Assembly: GCA_005882445.1 (NCBI GenBank)
Contig: VBAN01000180.1
Location: forward strand, 1-10,132
Length of the DNA stretch: 10,132 nucleotides
Source of the DNA: Candidatus Segetimicrobium genomatis
GTDB taxonomy: Bacteria > Sysuimicrobiota > Sysuimicrobiia > Sysuimicrobiales > Segetimicrobiaceae
Direction of reading: 5' to 3'
The position numbers and the translations under genes are program-made. Position 1 is the first letter of the stretch. Every line of letters starts with the position of its first letter. Below, one piece after another: positions 1 to 5,421 of the stretch. The notes under the pieces were generated by a model, which was given only the letters and a program-made list of their open reading frames with translations, did no database searches and had not been told where the DNA came from.

Positions 1-1
1 G

Positions 2-529
2 ATCCACCGCCTCCCGGCGCCGCGCATCGTGGAGGCGGGCCTGGTCCAGATCCCCGAGGGCCGGCGGCTGTGGCCGCGGATGACCGTGCTCGAGAACCTC
101 GAGTTGGGCGCGTACGTCCCGGCGCTGCGGGCGCGCAGGCAGGAGACCCTCGACTGGGTCCTCTCCCTGTTCCCGCGCCTGGGCGAGCGGACGGCCCAGC
201 TGGCCGGCACCCTCTCGGGCGGAGAACAGCAGATGCTGGCGATCGGCCGCGGGCTGATGAGCCGGCCGCGCCTCCTGATGCTGGATGAGCCGTCGCTCGG
301 GCTGGCGCCGATCCTCGTCCGCGAGGTCTTCAACATCATCAGGCAGATCAACGCCCGGGGCGTCACCGTCATGCTGGTCGAGCAGAATGTCCGGCAGGCC
401 CTCCGGATCGTACGGTCCGGGTCGGCGCCGGCCCTGCTCGACGATCCGGAGATCAAGCGCGCGTATCTGGGCCTGTATGCGCGCCGGCCCGGGGAGCCTC
501 CCCGCACAGGATCAACATCAGGTCGTTGA
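2..529 (+). CDS. livF: Branched-chain amino acid-type ABC transporter ATP-binding protein (LivF), 5'-truncated by window edge
   Basis: This is the 3' part of a LivF-family ATPase gene, which powers a Liv-type high-affinity importer for branched-chain amino acids or related small acids or amides, at the cytoplasmic face of the membrane. The frame is open to the window edge (IHRLPAPRIVEAGLVQIPEG), so the Walker A region lies outside. Visible motifs are the LivF-typical PEGRRLWPRMTVLENLELGAY, the ABC signature LSGGEQQ, Walker B with D-loop (LLMLDEPSLGLAP) and the LivF switch VEQN. After VEQNVRQALRI the protein jumps straight to VRSGSAPALLDDPEIKRAYLG. The roughly 12 residues that LivF proteins normally carry there (compare ADRGYVLENGH in the E. 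coli protein) are missing in frame. The 18-residue tail after YLG is read through the antisense 3' end of the convergent glycerate kinase gene, with about 77 bases of overlap. Family assignment is firm; whether the product is active is uncertain. Confidence 0.9.
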   Translation: MHRLPAPRIVEAGLVQIPEGRRLWPRMTVLENLELGAYVPALRARRQETLDWVLSLFPRLGERTAQLAGTLSGGEQQMLAIGRGLMSRPRLLMLDEPSLGLAPILVREVFNIIRQINARGVTVMLVEQNVRQALRIVRSGSAPALLDDPEIKRAYLGLYARRPGEPPRTGSTSGR

Positions 530-1868
530 CGTTGGTGTTCGTCGGCCCGATCCGGATGAGATCGCCCACCGCGTCGAGCAGCGGATAGGCGTCGTTCTCC
601 GCGAGGTGGCGCGCCGGGTCGAAGCCTTGCGCGCGCGCTCGGGCCAGCGTGGTGCCGTCGGCGACCGCCCCCGCCGCGTCCGTCGGCCCATCGGTCCCGT
701 CCGTCGCGAAGCTGACGAGCAGGGTGCCCGGGAGTCCGGCCATCGGGCGCGCGGCGCCGAGCGCGACCTCCTGGTTGCGGCCGCCGCGGCCGTGGCCCGT
801 GACCGTCACCGTCGTTTCTCCTCCCGCGATGATGCAGGCAGGCCGCGCCACGGGGTGGCCGGTCGTCCCCGCCTCCCGGGCGATCCCGGCGAGGGTGCGG
901 CCGACTTCGCGGGCCTCGCCTTCTATATAGGTAGAAAGCAGCAGCGCGTGGTACCCCAGCCGGCCGGCCTCGGCGACCGCGGCCCGGGCCGCGGTCGCGT
1001 TGTCGGCGAGGACCGTCACAGAGCTCCGGGCAAACGTGGGATCATCCGGCTTGGGCGTCTCGGGCTCCTCGCCGGCGGCGCCGCGGCGCAGGGTCGCCAG
1101 CACGGCGGGCGGAACCTGCTCGGTGAGCCGGTACTTTGCCAGGATCGCGAGCGCATCGACGAAGGTGGTGGGATCGGGAACCGTCGGGCCCGACGCGATC
1201 GCGTCGAGCGGGCTTCCCACGATGTCCGAAATGACCAGCGTGACGAGGCGCGCCGGGGAGGCCGCCCGAGCCAGCTGGCCGCCTTTGATCCGGGACAGGT
1301 GCTTGCGCACGGTGTTCATCTCGGTGATGTCCGCGCCGGAGCGCAGGAGCAGGTCGGTGGTCCGCGCCTTGTCGCTCAACGTCAGACCCTCCCGGGGAAC
1401 CGGAAGCAGGGCCGATCCGCCCCCCGAGATCAGACAGACCACCAGGTCGTTGGGACCAAGCCCTGAGACGAGCGCGAGGATTTCCCGCGCGGCCGCCTCG
1501 CCGGCCGCATCCGGCAGCGGGTGGCCGGCCTCCCGCAGGACGGTCCGGTTGAGCGGGGCGGTGTACCCCGTTTTCACGATGATGAGTCCGGCGGCGATCC
1601 GATCCTTGAGGACGTCCTCGACGGCCCGGGCCATCGGGGCGCACGCCTTGCCCGCCCCGACCACGATCACCCGTCCCCCGGCCGGCAGCGGGAACGTCCG
1701 GCCGCCGACCGTGAGTGTCTCCCGCTCGTGCCGGAGCGCGCGGTGGGTGACGGCGTACGCGTCGACCGCGCTCAAGGCTCGGGCGAGAATCTGCACCGCG
1801 GCGCGCCGGAGCGCCGCCGTCTCCGGGACCCCAAACAGCGCATCGTCGATCCGCGGCGGCGCGGTCAC
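453..1868 (-). CDS. Glycerate 2-kinase, DUF4147/MOFRL family (GckA/TtuD-like)
   Basis: Predicted cytosolic kinase converting D-glycerate to 2-phosphoglycerate, feeding glyoxylate, tartrate or serine carbon into lower glycolysis. Older annotations call the family hydroxypyruvate reductase. The 471-residue product has the full motif set: VGAGKA (about 70-75), SGGGSALLPVP (148-158), GADITEMNTVRKHLSRIKGG (178-197), SDIVGSPLDAIASGPT (214-229), GGETTV (349-354), GRGGRNQE (360-367), ATDGTDGPTDAAG (388-400) and the MOFRL-end motif GPTNTNVNDL (441-450). The last usually reads GPTGTNVNDL, so Gly to Asn is a small departure. About 20 residues follow this motif, more than usual, and run into the antisense livF 3' end. 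The GTG start at 1868 forms a GTGA overlap with the stop of the cyclophilin-like gene, implying translational coupling. The frame is open further upstream to 2264, but there it only shadows that gene. Confidence 0.92.
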   Translation of the reverse strand: MTAPPRIDDALFGVPETAALRRAAVQILARALSAVDAYAVTHRALRHERETLTVGGRTFPLPAGGRVIVVGAGKACAPMARAVEDVLKDRIAAGLIIVKTGYTAPLNRTVLREAGHPLPDAAGEAAAREILALVSGLGPNDLVVCLISGGGSALLPVPREGLTLSDKARTTDLLLRSGADITEMNTVRKHLSRIKGGQLARAASPARLVTLVISDIVGSPLDAIASGPTVPDPTTFVDALAILAKYRLTEQVPPAVLATLRRGAAGEEPETPKPDDPTFARSSVTVLADNATAARAAVAEAGRLGYHALLLSTYIEGEAREVGRTLAGIAREAGTTGHPVARPACIIAGGETTVTVTGHGRGGRNQEVALGAARPMAGLPGTLLVSFATDGTDGPTDAAGAVADGTTLARARAQGFDPARHLAENDAYPLLDAVGDLIRIGPTNTNVNDLMLILCGEAPRAGAHTGPDTRA

Positions 1869-2236
1869 TCCGCCCGCTCGACCTTCACCGGGCCCGAGCC
1901 GCGAACCGCCTTGAAGACCGTCGGATCGCCGTCCACCCGTCCGAAGACGTTCACGGGGCTCGCCGGGCGGATCTCGGCGCCGCGGCTCGCCGGCGTGGGC
2001 CCGAAGAAGATGCAGAACGCGCTGCCCGGCGGCCAGTATGCCAGGTCGCCCATCTCGACGGTCTCGCGCGGGGACTCGGGGTCGCAGGTCACCGGGATCG
2101 AGAAGTAGATCTCGTCTCCCCACGGGCTCCCCCGCCCCTCGATCGGGAGCGCCCGCCAGATCGCGTCGGCCGTCCGGCTGTCGTTGAGCGTCGCCTCGCG
2201 GCTGATCTTCCCCGCCGTAATCCTGATTTTTCGCAC
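1865..2236 (-). CDS. Cyclophilin-like fold protein (TM1367-type family)
   Basis: This 123-residue protein matches the small cyclophilin-like fold family typified by Thermotoga TM1367. The family has a beta-barrel resembling cyclophilin, but its biochemical role is not established. Typical segments are visible: RKIRITAGKISREATLNDS at the N-terminus, ADAIWRALPIEGRGSPWGDE (about 24-43), YFSIPV, the signature GDLAYWPPGSAFCIFFGP (63-80) and the end PVNVFGRVDGD with VKVERAE. Length fits the family. The GTG start at 2236 follows the stop of the upstream hydrolase gene by 6 bases with no clear Shine-Dalgarno, so reinitiation is likely. The stop overlaps the glycerate kinase start. A small-molecule binding or enzymatic role tied to glycerate or amino-acid metabolism is possible from context only. 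Confidence 0.85.
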   Translation of the reverse strand: MRKIRITAGKISREATLNDSRTADAIWRALPIEGRGSPWGDEIYFSIPVTCDPESPRETVEMGDLAYWPPGSAFCIFFGPTPASRGAEIRPASPVNVFGRVDGDPTVFKAVRGSGPVKVERAE

Positions 2237-2242
2237 GGCGCG

Positions 2243-3037
2243 CTAGCCGAGCACGATCGGACACGTCCGGCCGTTGGGCGGCACGGCCAGCACCTGGCCG
2301 GCGGCGCCTCCGGCGTTGGCGATCGCGTCCAGCGCCGTGTCGCGCGCCAGGGGCGCGAGGTTGTTGACCTCGCTCAGGTGGACCAGGCAGACCGTGCGCG
2401 CCCGGCCCGCCGCCGTGCGCGCGAGCGCCCGGGCGGCGTCATCGTTGCTGAGATGCCCCCGCGGCCCCACGATGCGGTTCTTCAGGAACCACGGGTACCC
2501 GCTCACGTTCAACAAGCGCAGGTCGTAGTTGGATTCCAGGATGACGAGTTCGGTCTCCGCCAGGTAGGGGTCCAGCGACTCGTCGATGCTGCCCAGATCG
2601 GTCACGACGGTGATCCGGTGCCGCGCCACTTCGAGGGTGAGGCCGACGGGTTCGGCCGCGTCGTGGGAGACCGGGAAGGCGGTGATCACGAACGGCCCGA
2701 CCTCGAACGGCCGGCCCGTGTCGAATGTGCGGAGCGCCGCCCCGGCGAAGGCGTCGCCGCCGGCCGCGACGGTGGCGGCATTGGCGTGCACCGGAATGTC
2801 GAACCTCCGGCTGAGCGGTCCTGCTCCCCGGGCGTGATCATCGTGCTCGTGCGTGAGGAGGATCGCCGACACCCCGGCGAGGTCCGCCCCGGCATCGGCG
2901 AGGCTGCGCTCGATCGCCTCGGCCGACAGCCCCGCGTCCACCAGGAGCCGCGTGGCCCCCGCTTCGAGCAGCAGCGCGTTGCCAGCGCTGCCGCTCGCCA
3001 GCACCACCGCCCGGGGCGTGGGGGGGTGCGCGCTCAC
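2243..3037 (-). CDS. Metallo-beta-lactamase-fold hydrolase, YycJ/WalJ-like
   Basis: This 264-residue protein belongs to the metallo-beta-lactamase-fold group that includes YycJ/WalJ, probable two-metal phosphodiesterases or nucleases. Motifs in order are LASGSAGNALLLE (13-25), VDAGLS (33-38), the metal-binding THEHDDH (62-68), PVSHDAAEPVG (122-132), TDLG (146-149), ESNYD (168-172), GYPWFLKNRIVGPRGHLSND (180-199) and HLSEVNN (220-226). WalJ proteins usually read ESNHD, so the histidine is a tyrosine here. The GTG start at 3037 overlaps the TGA of an upstream nine-codon frame (ATG at 3063, MRPREIVLR) as GTGA. A GGGAG stretch lies 11 bases before the GTG. It heads the operon with the cyclophilin-like and kinase genes. 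Its role there is unknown; WalJ homologues elsewhere are linked to DNA maintenance and cell-wall signalling. Confidence 0.9.
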   Translation of the reverse strand: MSAHPPTPRAVVLASGSAGNALLLEAGATRLLVDAGLSAEAIERSLADAGADLAGVSAILLTHEHDDHARGAGPLSRRFDIPVHANAATVAAGGDAFAGAALRTFDTGRPFEVGPFVITAFPVSHDAAEPVGLTLEVARHRITVVTDLGSIDESLDPYLAETELVILESNYDLRLLNVSGYPWFLKNRIVGPRGHLSNDDAARALARTAAGRARTVCLVHLSEVNNLAPLARDTALDAIANAGGAAGQVLAVPPNGRTCPIVLG

Positions 3038-3066
3038 CGCAGCACGATCTCCCGGGGCCGCATCGC

Positions 3067-3072
3067 CTTATA
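3067..3072 (-). promoter_or_regulatory. Possible -10 element for the hydrolase-cyclophilin-kinase operon
   Basis: On the minus strand this reads TATAAG, one mismatch from TATAAT, about 30 bases before the hydrolase GTG start. It lies in the 110-base gap after the upstream minus-strand gene. No convincing -35 box sits at the right spacing, so this is only a weak suggestion. Confidence 0.25.
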
Positions 3073-3147
3073 GGGTTCGCGGTGCGGCGCCTGGGTCCTG
3101 GAATTGCCGGTTCTGGCCGTGTTTCCGTGTCCCGGCGGAGGAGGGCT

Positions 3148-3636
3148 TCAGCCGGCCCGCACCCAGAACGACAGCGCGGCCGCCGCGGCCATGAACACGA
3201 TGACCGGCCAGTTGATCGCCCGCGTGCGCGCCCACAGCGGCGCATCCGGGGGAATCTGTCCCCAGACGAGTGTCCGGCCATCCCGGCCGGTGGCGTTGGT
3301 TCCGGTGATCGTCCCCGGGACCTGCAGGCTGACGCGCACACCGACGGGGGTGCCCGCCTGTTGGGCGAGCCGGGCCGCCGTCACGGTCAGCTCCTGGGAG
3401 TAGGTGGTCAGGATCCCCCAGCCCCGCTTCGTGAACCGCAGCGTGCCGAGGGTTCCGAGGGTGGGCGCGAGCATGCGGCTCAGGGGTCCCTGGTCCACCC
3501 GCTCCACCACGCCGATCGCGTTCGCTTCGGTCGGCACCACATCGACATCGAATGCCGTCGAGGCCGTGTTGAGTGTCAGCACGACGTACGCCACCGCCAC
3601 GCCGATCCAGAACCCGAGGACCATCCTGCGCATCAT
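3148..3636 (-). CDS. Uncharacterised bitopic membrane protein with extracytoplasmic beta-rich domain
   Basis: I do not recognise this 162-residue protein with certainty. It starts MMRRM, followed by a hydrophobic segment (about 6-24, FWIGVAVAYVVLTLN). A hydrophilic, probably beta-rich domain follows (30-138), then a second hydrophobic helix (about 142-158, WPVIVFMAAAAALSFWV) and a short positive end. The predicted topology is both ends in the cytoplasm with the middle domain outside. The stretch SLQVPGTITGTNATGRDGRT and its following tryptophan recall the VxLPGxVxxTNA...W pattern of LppM/DUF3153-like proteins. That is an impression, not a match. The start is supported by GGAGG six bases before the first ATG. 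The next minus-strand gene lies 110 bases downstream, and a plus-strand gene diverges 75 bases upstream. Confidence 0.75.
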   Translation of the reverse strand: MMRRMVLGFWIGVAVAYVVLTLNTASTAFDVDVVPTEANAIGVVERVDQGPLSRMLAPTLGTLGTLRFTKRGWGILTTYSQELTVTAARLAQQAGTPVGVRVSLQVPGTITGTNATGRDGRTLVWGQIPPDAPLWARTRAINWPVIVFMAAAAALSFWVRAG

Positions 3637-3663
3637 ACGAGGCCTCCGATGGCTGTTTCCCCG

Positions 3664-3669
3664 AGTATA
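3664..3669 (-). promoter_or_regulatory. Possible -10 element for the bitopic membrane protein gene
   Basis: On the minus strand this reads TATACT, one mismatch from the consensus, inside the 75-base divergent gap. It would give a leader of about 20 bases carrying the GGAGG ribosome site. No clear -35 sequence is visible. The core GTATAC is palindromic and could also serve the plus strand. Confidence 0.35.
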
Positions 3670-3711
3670 CGTCCGGAGGGCCCGCGGCGGGACGGCCCGA
3701 AGGAAGAAGGT

Positions 3712-3984
3712 GTGGACCGCGCCGTGATCATCCAGGTCTTGCGGCGGGCGCGTGCGGCCACCGCCGCGGTTGCCGGGCCTCCGCCGGTGTCGCTGGAGCG
3801 CGTCGCCGGCCGCTTGGGGATTGCGGAAATCCGGCGGGTGGAGCCGGTCGGGGACGGCGCGGGCGCGCGCCTGGGGGAGGCCGATGGCCGCCGGGTCCTG
3901 GCGGTTGACCGGCGGATCCCTCCGCGGACGCCACAGTGGAACGGCGTGGTGGCGCTGACGCTGGCTCGGACCTTGACGATCTGA
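3712..3984 (+). pseudogene. 5' fragment of a frameshifted ImmA/IrrE-like (M78) gene
   Basis: A 90-codon frame opens at GTG 3712, preceded by an AGGAAGAAGG ribosome site, and stops at TGA 3984. The product VDRAVIIQVLRRARA... contains PVSLERVAGRLGI (25-37) and GRRVLAVDRRIPP (59-71). These resemble the beginning of ImmA/IrrE (peptidase M78) domains, where a PV-x-LE-x-LA-x-LG-I helix precedes a strand and then the HExxH helix. At the expected position of HExxH the sequence is VALTLARTL (80-88), with neither histidine nor the catalytic glutamate. The ImmA-like sequence continues in the -1 frame. Adding one C in the run at 3971-3972 (reading R-T-L-D-D) would join both parts into one frame of 277 residues. 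Either the gene is decayed or a base was lost in sequencing or assembly. Confidence 0.6.
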
Positions 3985-4544
3985 CCGAGATCGGCGCCGC
4001 CGAACTGCTCCTGCCCGCCCGCGTCTTCACGCCGGTCGCCGCCCGCACCGATCTCACGATGGACGGGCTGCGGGACCTGGCGCTGCGATTCGCCGCACCG
4101 ATCCGCCTGACCGTGCGTCAGTGGCTGCTGACCAGAACCTGGACCGGATTTGCGCTGCTGTGGCGGCCGGACGGGGGAGGGTTGGTTCTTGGGTGGCGGG
4201 CGGCTTCTCCGGGACTGCGGTTTCCCGCCCCCGCGGCGATCGGCGCGCCGGCCGGCGCGATCTGGTCCGCCCAATCGCGGCTGCACGCCACCGTGCGGAC
4301 CGGCCGCCCGCACCACGGGGTGGAGGAGGTGCAGACCGGCGCCGGGGCGGCGTGGTGGTTCACGCGCTTCGGCGTGGTCCGCGACCTGGGGCGGCGGTCT
4401 GTGCTCGCGCTCGTGGTCCTCGATCGGCGGGGTGGGGAATCGCCGCGGCGGCGGCCCGCGGAGGGAAACGCCGCCTGGTCTGAGAAGAGGAGGCCGGCGG
4501 CGGGACGTTCGGGGGCCCCGGTGGGCGCTGGGAGGCCATCATGA
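3936..4544 (+). CDS. 3' part of the frameshifted ImmA/IrrE-like (M78) gene, coupled to the racemase gene
   Basis: This frame carries the rest of the M78-like domain: TEIGAAELLLPARVF (17-31), equivalent to the family's E-x-A-x-x-FAAELLMP helix, then DGLRDLALRFAAPIRLTVRQ (43-62), equivalent to the LA-x-x-F-x-VS-x-x-AM-x-x-RL helix pair. A tryptophan-rich C-terminal region follows (FALLWRPDGGGLVLGWRAAS, 72-91) and ends in LALVVLDRR (157-165) with a basic tail. I do not know the function of this C-terminal region. The given start is only the first in-frame GTG and has no good ribosome site; the real N-terminus is probably encoded in the other frame from 3712. The stop overlaps the racemase start as ATGA, the usual sign of translational coupling, which suggests this frame was or is read to its end. 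With HExxH absent, a non-catalytic or dead protein is likely. Confidence 0.6.
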   Translation: MERRGGADAGSDLDDLTEIGAAELLLPARVFTPVAARTDLTMDGLRDLALRFAAPIRLTVRQWLLTRTWTGFALLWRPDGGGLVLGWRAASPGLRFPAPAAIGAPAGAIWSAQSRLHATVRTGRPHHGVEEVQTGAGAAWWFTRFGVVRDLGRRSVLALVVLDRRGGESPRRRPAEGNAAWSEKRRPAAGRSGAPVGAGRPS

Positions 4545-5257
4545 AAGTGCGCGGCGGCAGAAACCTGTACGGCCATGACATCGGCATCCTCGTGCTCGAT
4601 ACGGTGTTTCCCCGGATCCCGGGGGACATCGGGCACGCGGGCACGTTCCCCTTCCCCGTCCTGTATCACAAAGTGCGGAACGCCTCGCCGGCGCGCGTGG
4701 TGCGGGAGGGCGATCCGGCGCTCCTCGAGGGGTTCGTCGCGGGCGCCCGCACGCTCGAAGCGAGCGGGGTGGCGGCGATCACCACCTCCTGCGGCTTCCT
4801 CGCGATGTTTCAACGGCAACTGGCGGAGGCCGTTCGGGTGCCGGTCTTCACCTCCGCGCTGCAGCTGGTGCCCCTGGTGTCCCGGATGCTCGGGCCGGAC
4901 CGCGCGGTGGGTGTCTTGACCGTTGACGGCCTCGCCCTCGGTCCGCGGCATCTCGCCGGCGCCGGGATCACCGAGGACATCAGGCTGGTCATCCGCGGGC
5001 TCGAGCGGGGACACGCGTTTACGCCGGCGCTCCTCGAGAACGAGACCGAGCTGGATGTCGAAGCCGCCCGCAGGGAGAATGTCGAAGCGGCGCGGGAGAT
5101 GGTCGAACGGCACCCCGAGGTCGGCGCGATCGTTCTGGAGTGCACCAACATGCCGCCGTACGCGGCCGCGATTCGCGAGGCCACCGGGCTGCCGGTCTTC
5201 GACATCACCGCCCTGGTTCGGATGGTCTACGCGGCGCTCCACCCGCCCGCCTACTGA
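4541..5257 (+). CDS. Aspartate/glutamate/hydantoin racemase-family protein
   Basis: A 238-residue member of the Asp/Glu racemase superfamily, cofactor-independent enzymes in which two cysteines act as acid and base for racemisation or related isomerisation. Both are visible: Cys84 in TTSCGFLA (81-88) and Cys201 in LECTNMPPY (199-207). The N-terminal DIGILVLDTVFPRIPGDIGH (13-32) and the end GLPVFDITALVRM (216-228) fit the family. The substrate cannot be told. Relatives include aspartate racemases, hydantoin racemases and maleate isomerases, and many stand beside amino-acid catabolic genes. The ATG at 4541 has GGAGG five bases upstream and overlaps the previous stop. The gene ends 164 bases before the S41 peptidase gene, which has its own promoter. 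Confidence 0.88.
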   Translation: MKVRGGRNLYGHDIGILVLDTVFPRIPGDIGHAGTFPFPVLYHKVRNASPARVVREGDPALLEGFVAGARTLEASGVAAITTSCGFLAMFQRQLAEAVRVPVFTSALQLVPLVSRMLGPDRAVGVLTVDGLALGPRHLAGAGITEDIRLVIRGLERGHAFTPALLENETELDVEAARRENVEAAREMVERHPEVGAIVLECTNMPPYAAAIREATGLPVFDITALVRMVYAALHPPAY

Positions 5258-5287
5258 CGCGAGGCCGCAGCGCAGTAGTTTGACCGC

Positions 5288-5301
5288 AGTTCTCGGGAAC
5301 T
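5288..5301. repeat. Short palindrome AGTTC-TCGG-GAACT between racemase and peptidase genes
   Basis: Perfect 5-base arms around a TCGG loop, 31 bases after the racemase stop and 29 bases before the -35 box of the peptidase promoter. It has no T-run, so it is a poor intrinsic terminator. It could be an operator or chance. Confidence 0.35.
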
Positions 5302-5330
5302 CCAGGCGAAGAGGGCGCGAAACGGCCATC

Positions 5331-5358
5331 TGGACAGCCGCGTTCTGGGGTATATAAT
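5331..5358 (+). promoter_or_regulatory. Sigma70-type promoter of the S41 peptidase gene
   Basis: TGGACA (5331-5336, five of six to TTGACA) and a perfect TATAAT (5353-5358) are separated by 16 bases. This is the only A+T-rich patch in the 164-base gap. Transcription would start near 5365, giving a leader of about 57 bases with CAGGAG eight bases before the ATG at 5422. Confidence 0.8.
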
Positions 5359-5421
5359 TTCGGTAAGTGGGACCCGGTCATCCGCCCGGCCCCGATCCTG
5401 ACCACCACAGGAGCGTGCTAT

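Noticed and set aside
920..935. A TATATAGG patch resembling a promoter -10
   Set aside because: It lies inside the glycerate kinase coding sequence (codons for S-T-Y-I-E-G) with no -35 and no gene placed to use it.
285..1466. 393-codon open frame on the plus strand opposite glycerate kinase
   Set aside because: Antisense shadow in G+C-rich DNA; Arg/Gly-rich product without motifs, while the minus strand encodes a full MOFRL kinase.
1869..2264. N-terminal extension of the glycerate kinase frame to an upstream start at 2264
   Set aside because: Its translation is low-complexity Arg/Gly/Pro-rich and lies over the recognisable cyclophilin-like gene in another frame. The GTGA start at 1868 fits the family N-terminus.
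3034..3063. Nine-codon leader frame (MRPREIVLR) overlapping the hydrolase start
   Set aside because: The GTGA overlap is neat, but the frame is too short to judge and may be chance. It is mentioned only under the hydrolase gene.
3909..3984. Programmed -1 frameshifting as explanation of the split ImmA-like gene
   Set aside because: No slippery heptamer of the X-XXY-YYZ type is seen in the overlap of the two frames, and the active-site motif is degenerate too.
4118..5329. 403-codon minus-strand frame over the racemase gene
   Set aside because: Shadow frame rich in Arg, Pro and Gly; the plus strand gives a motif-complete racemase-family protein.
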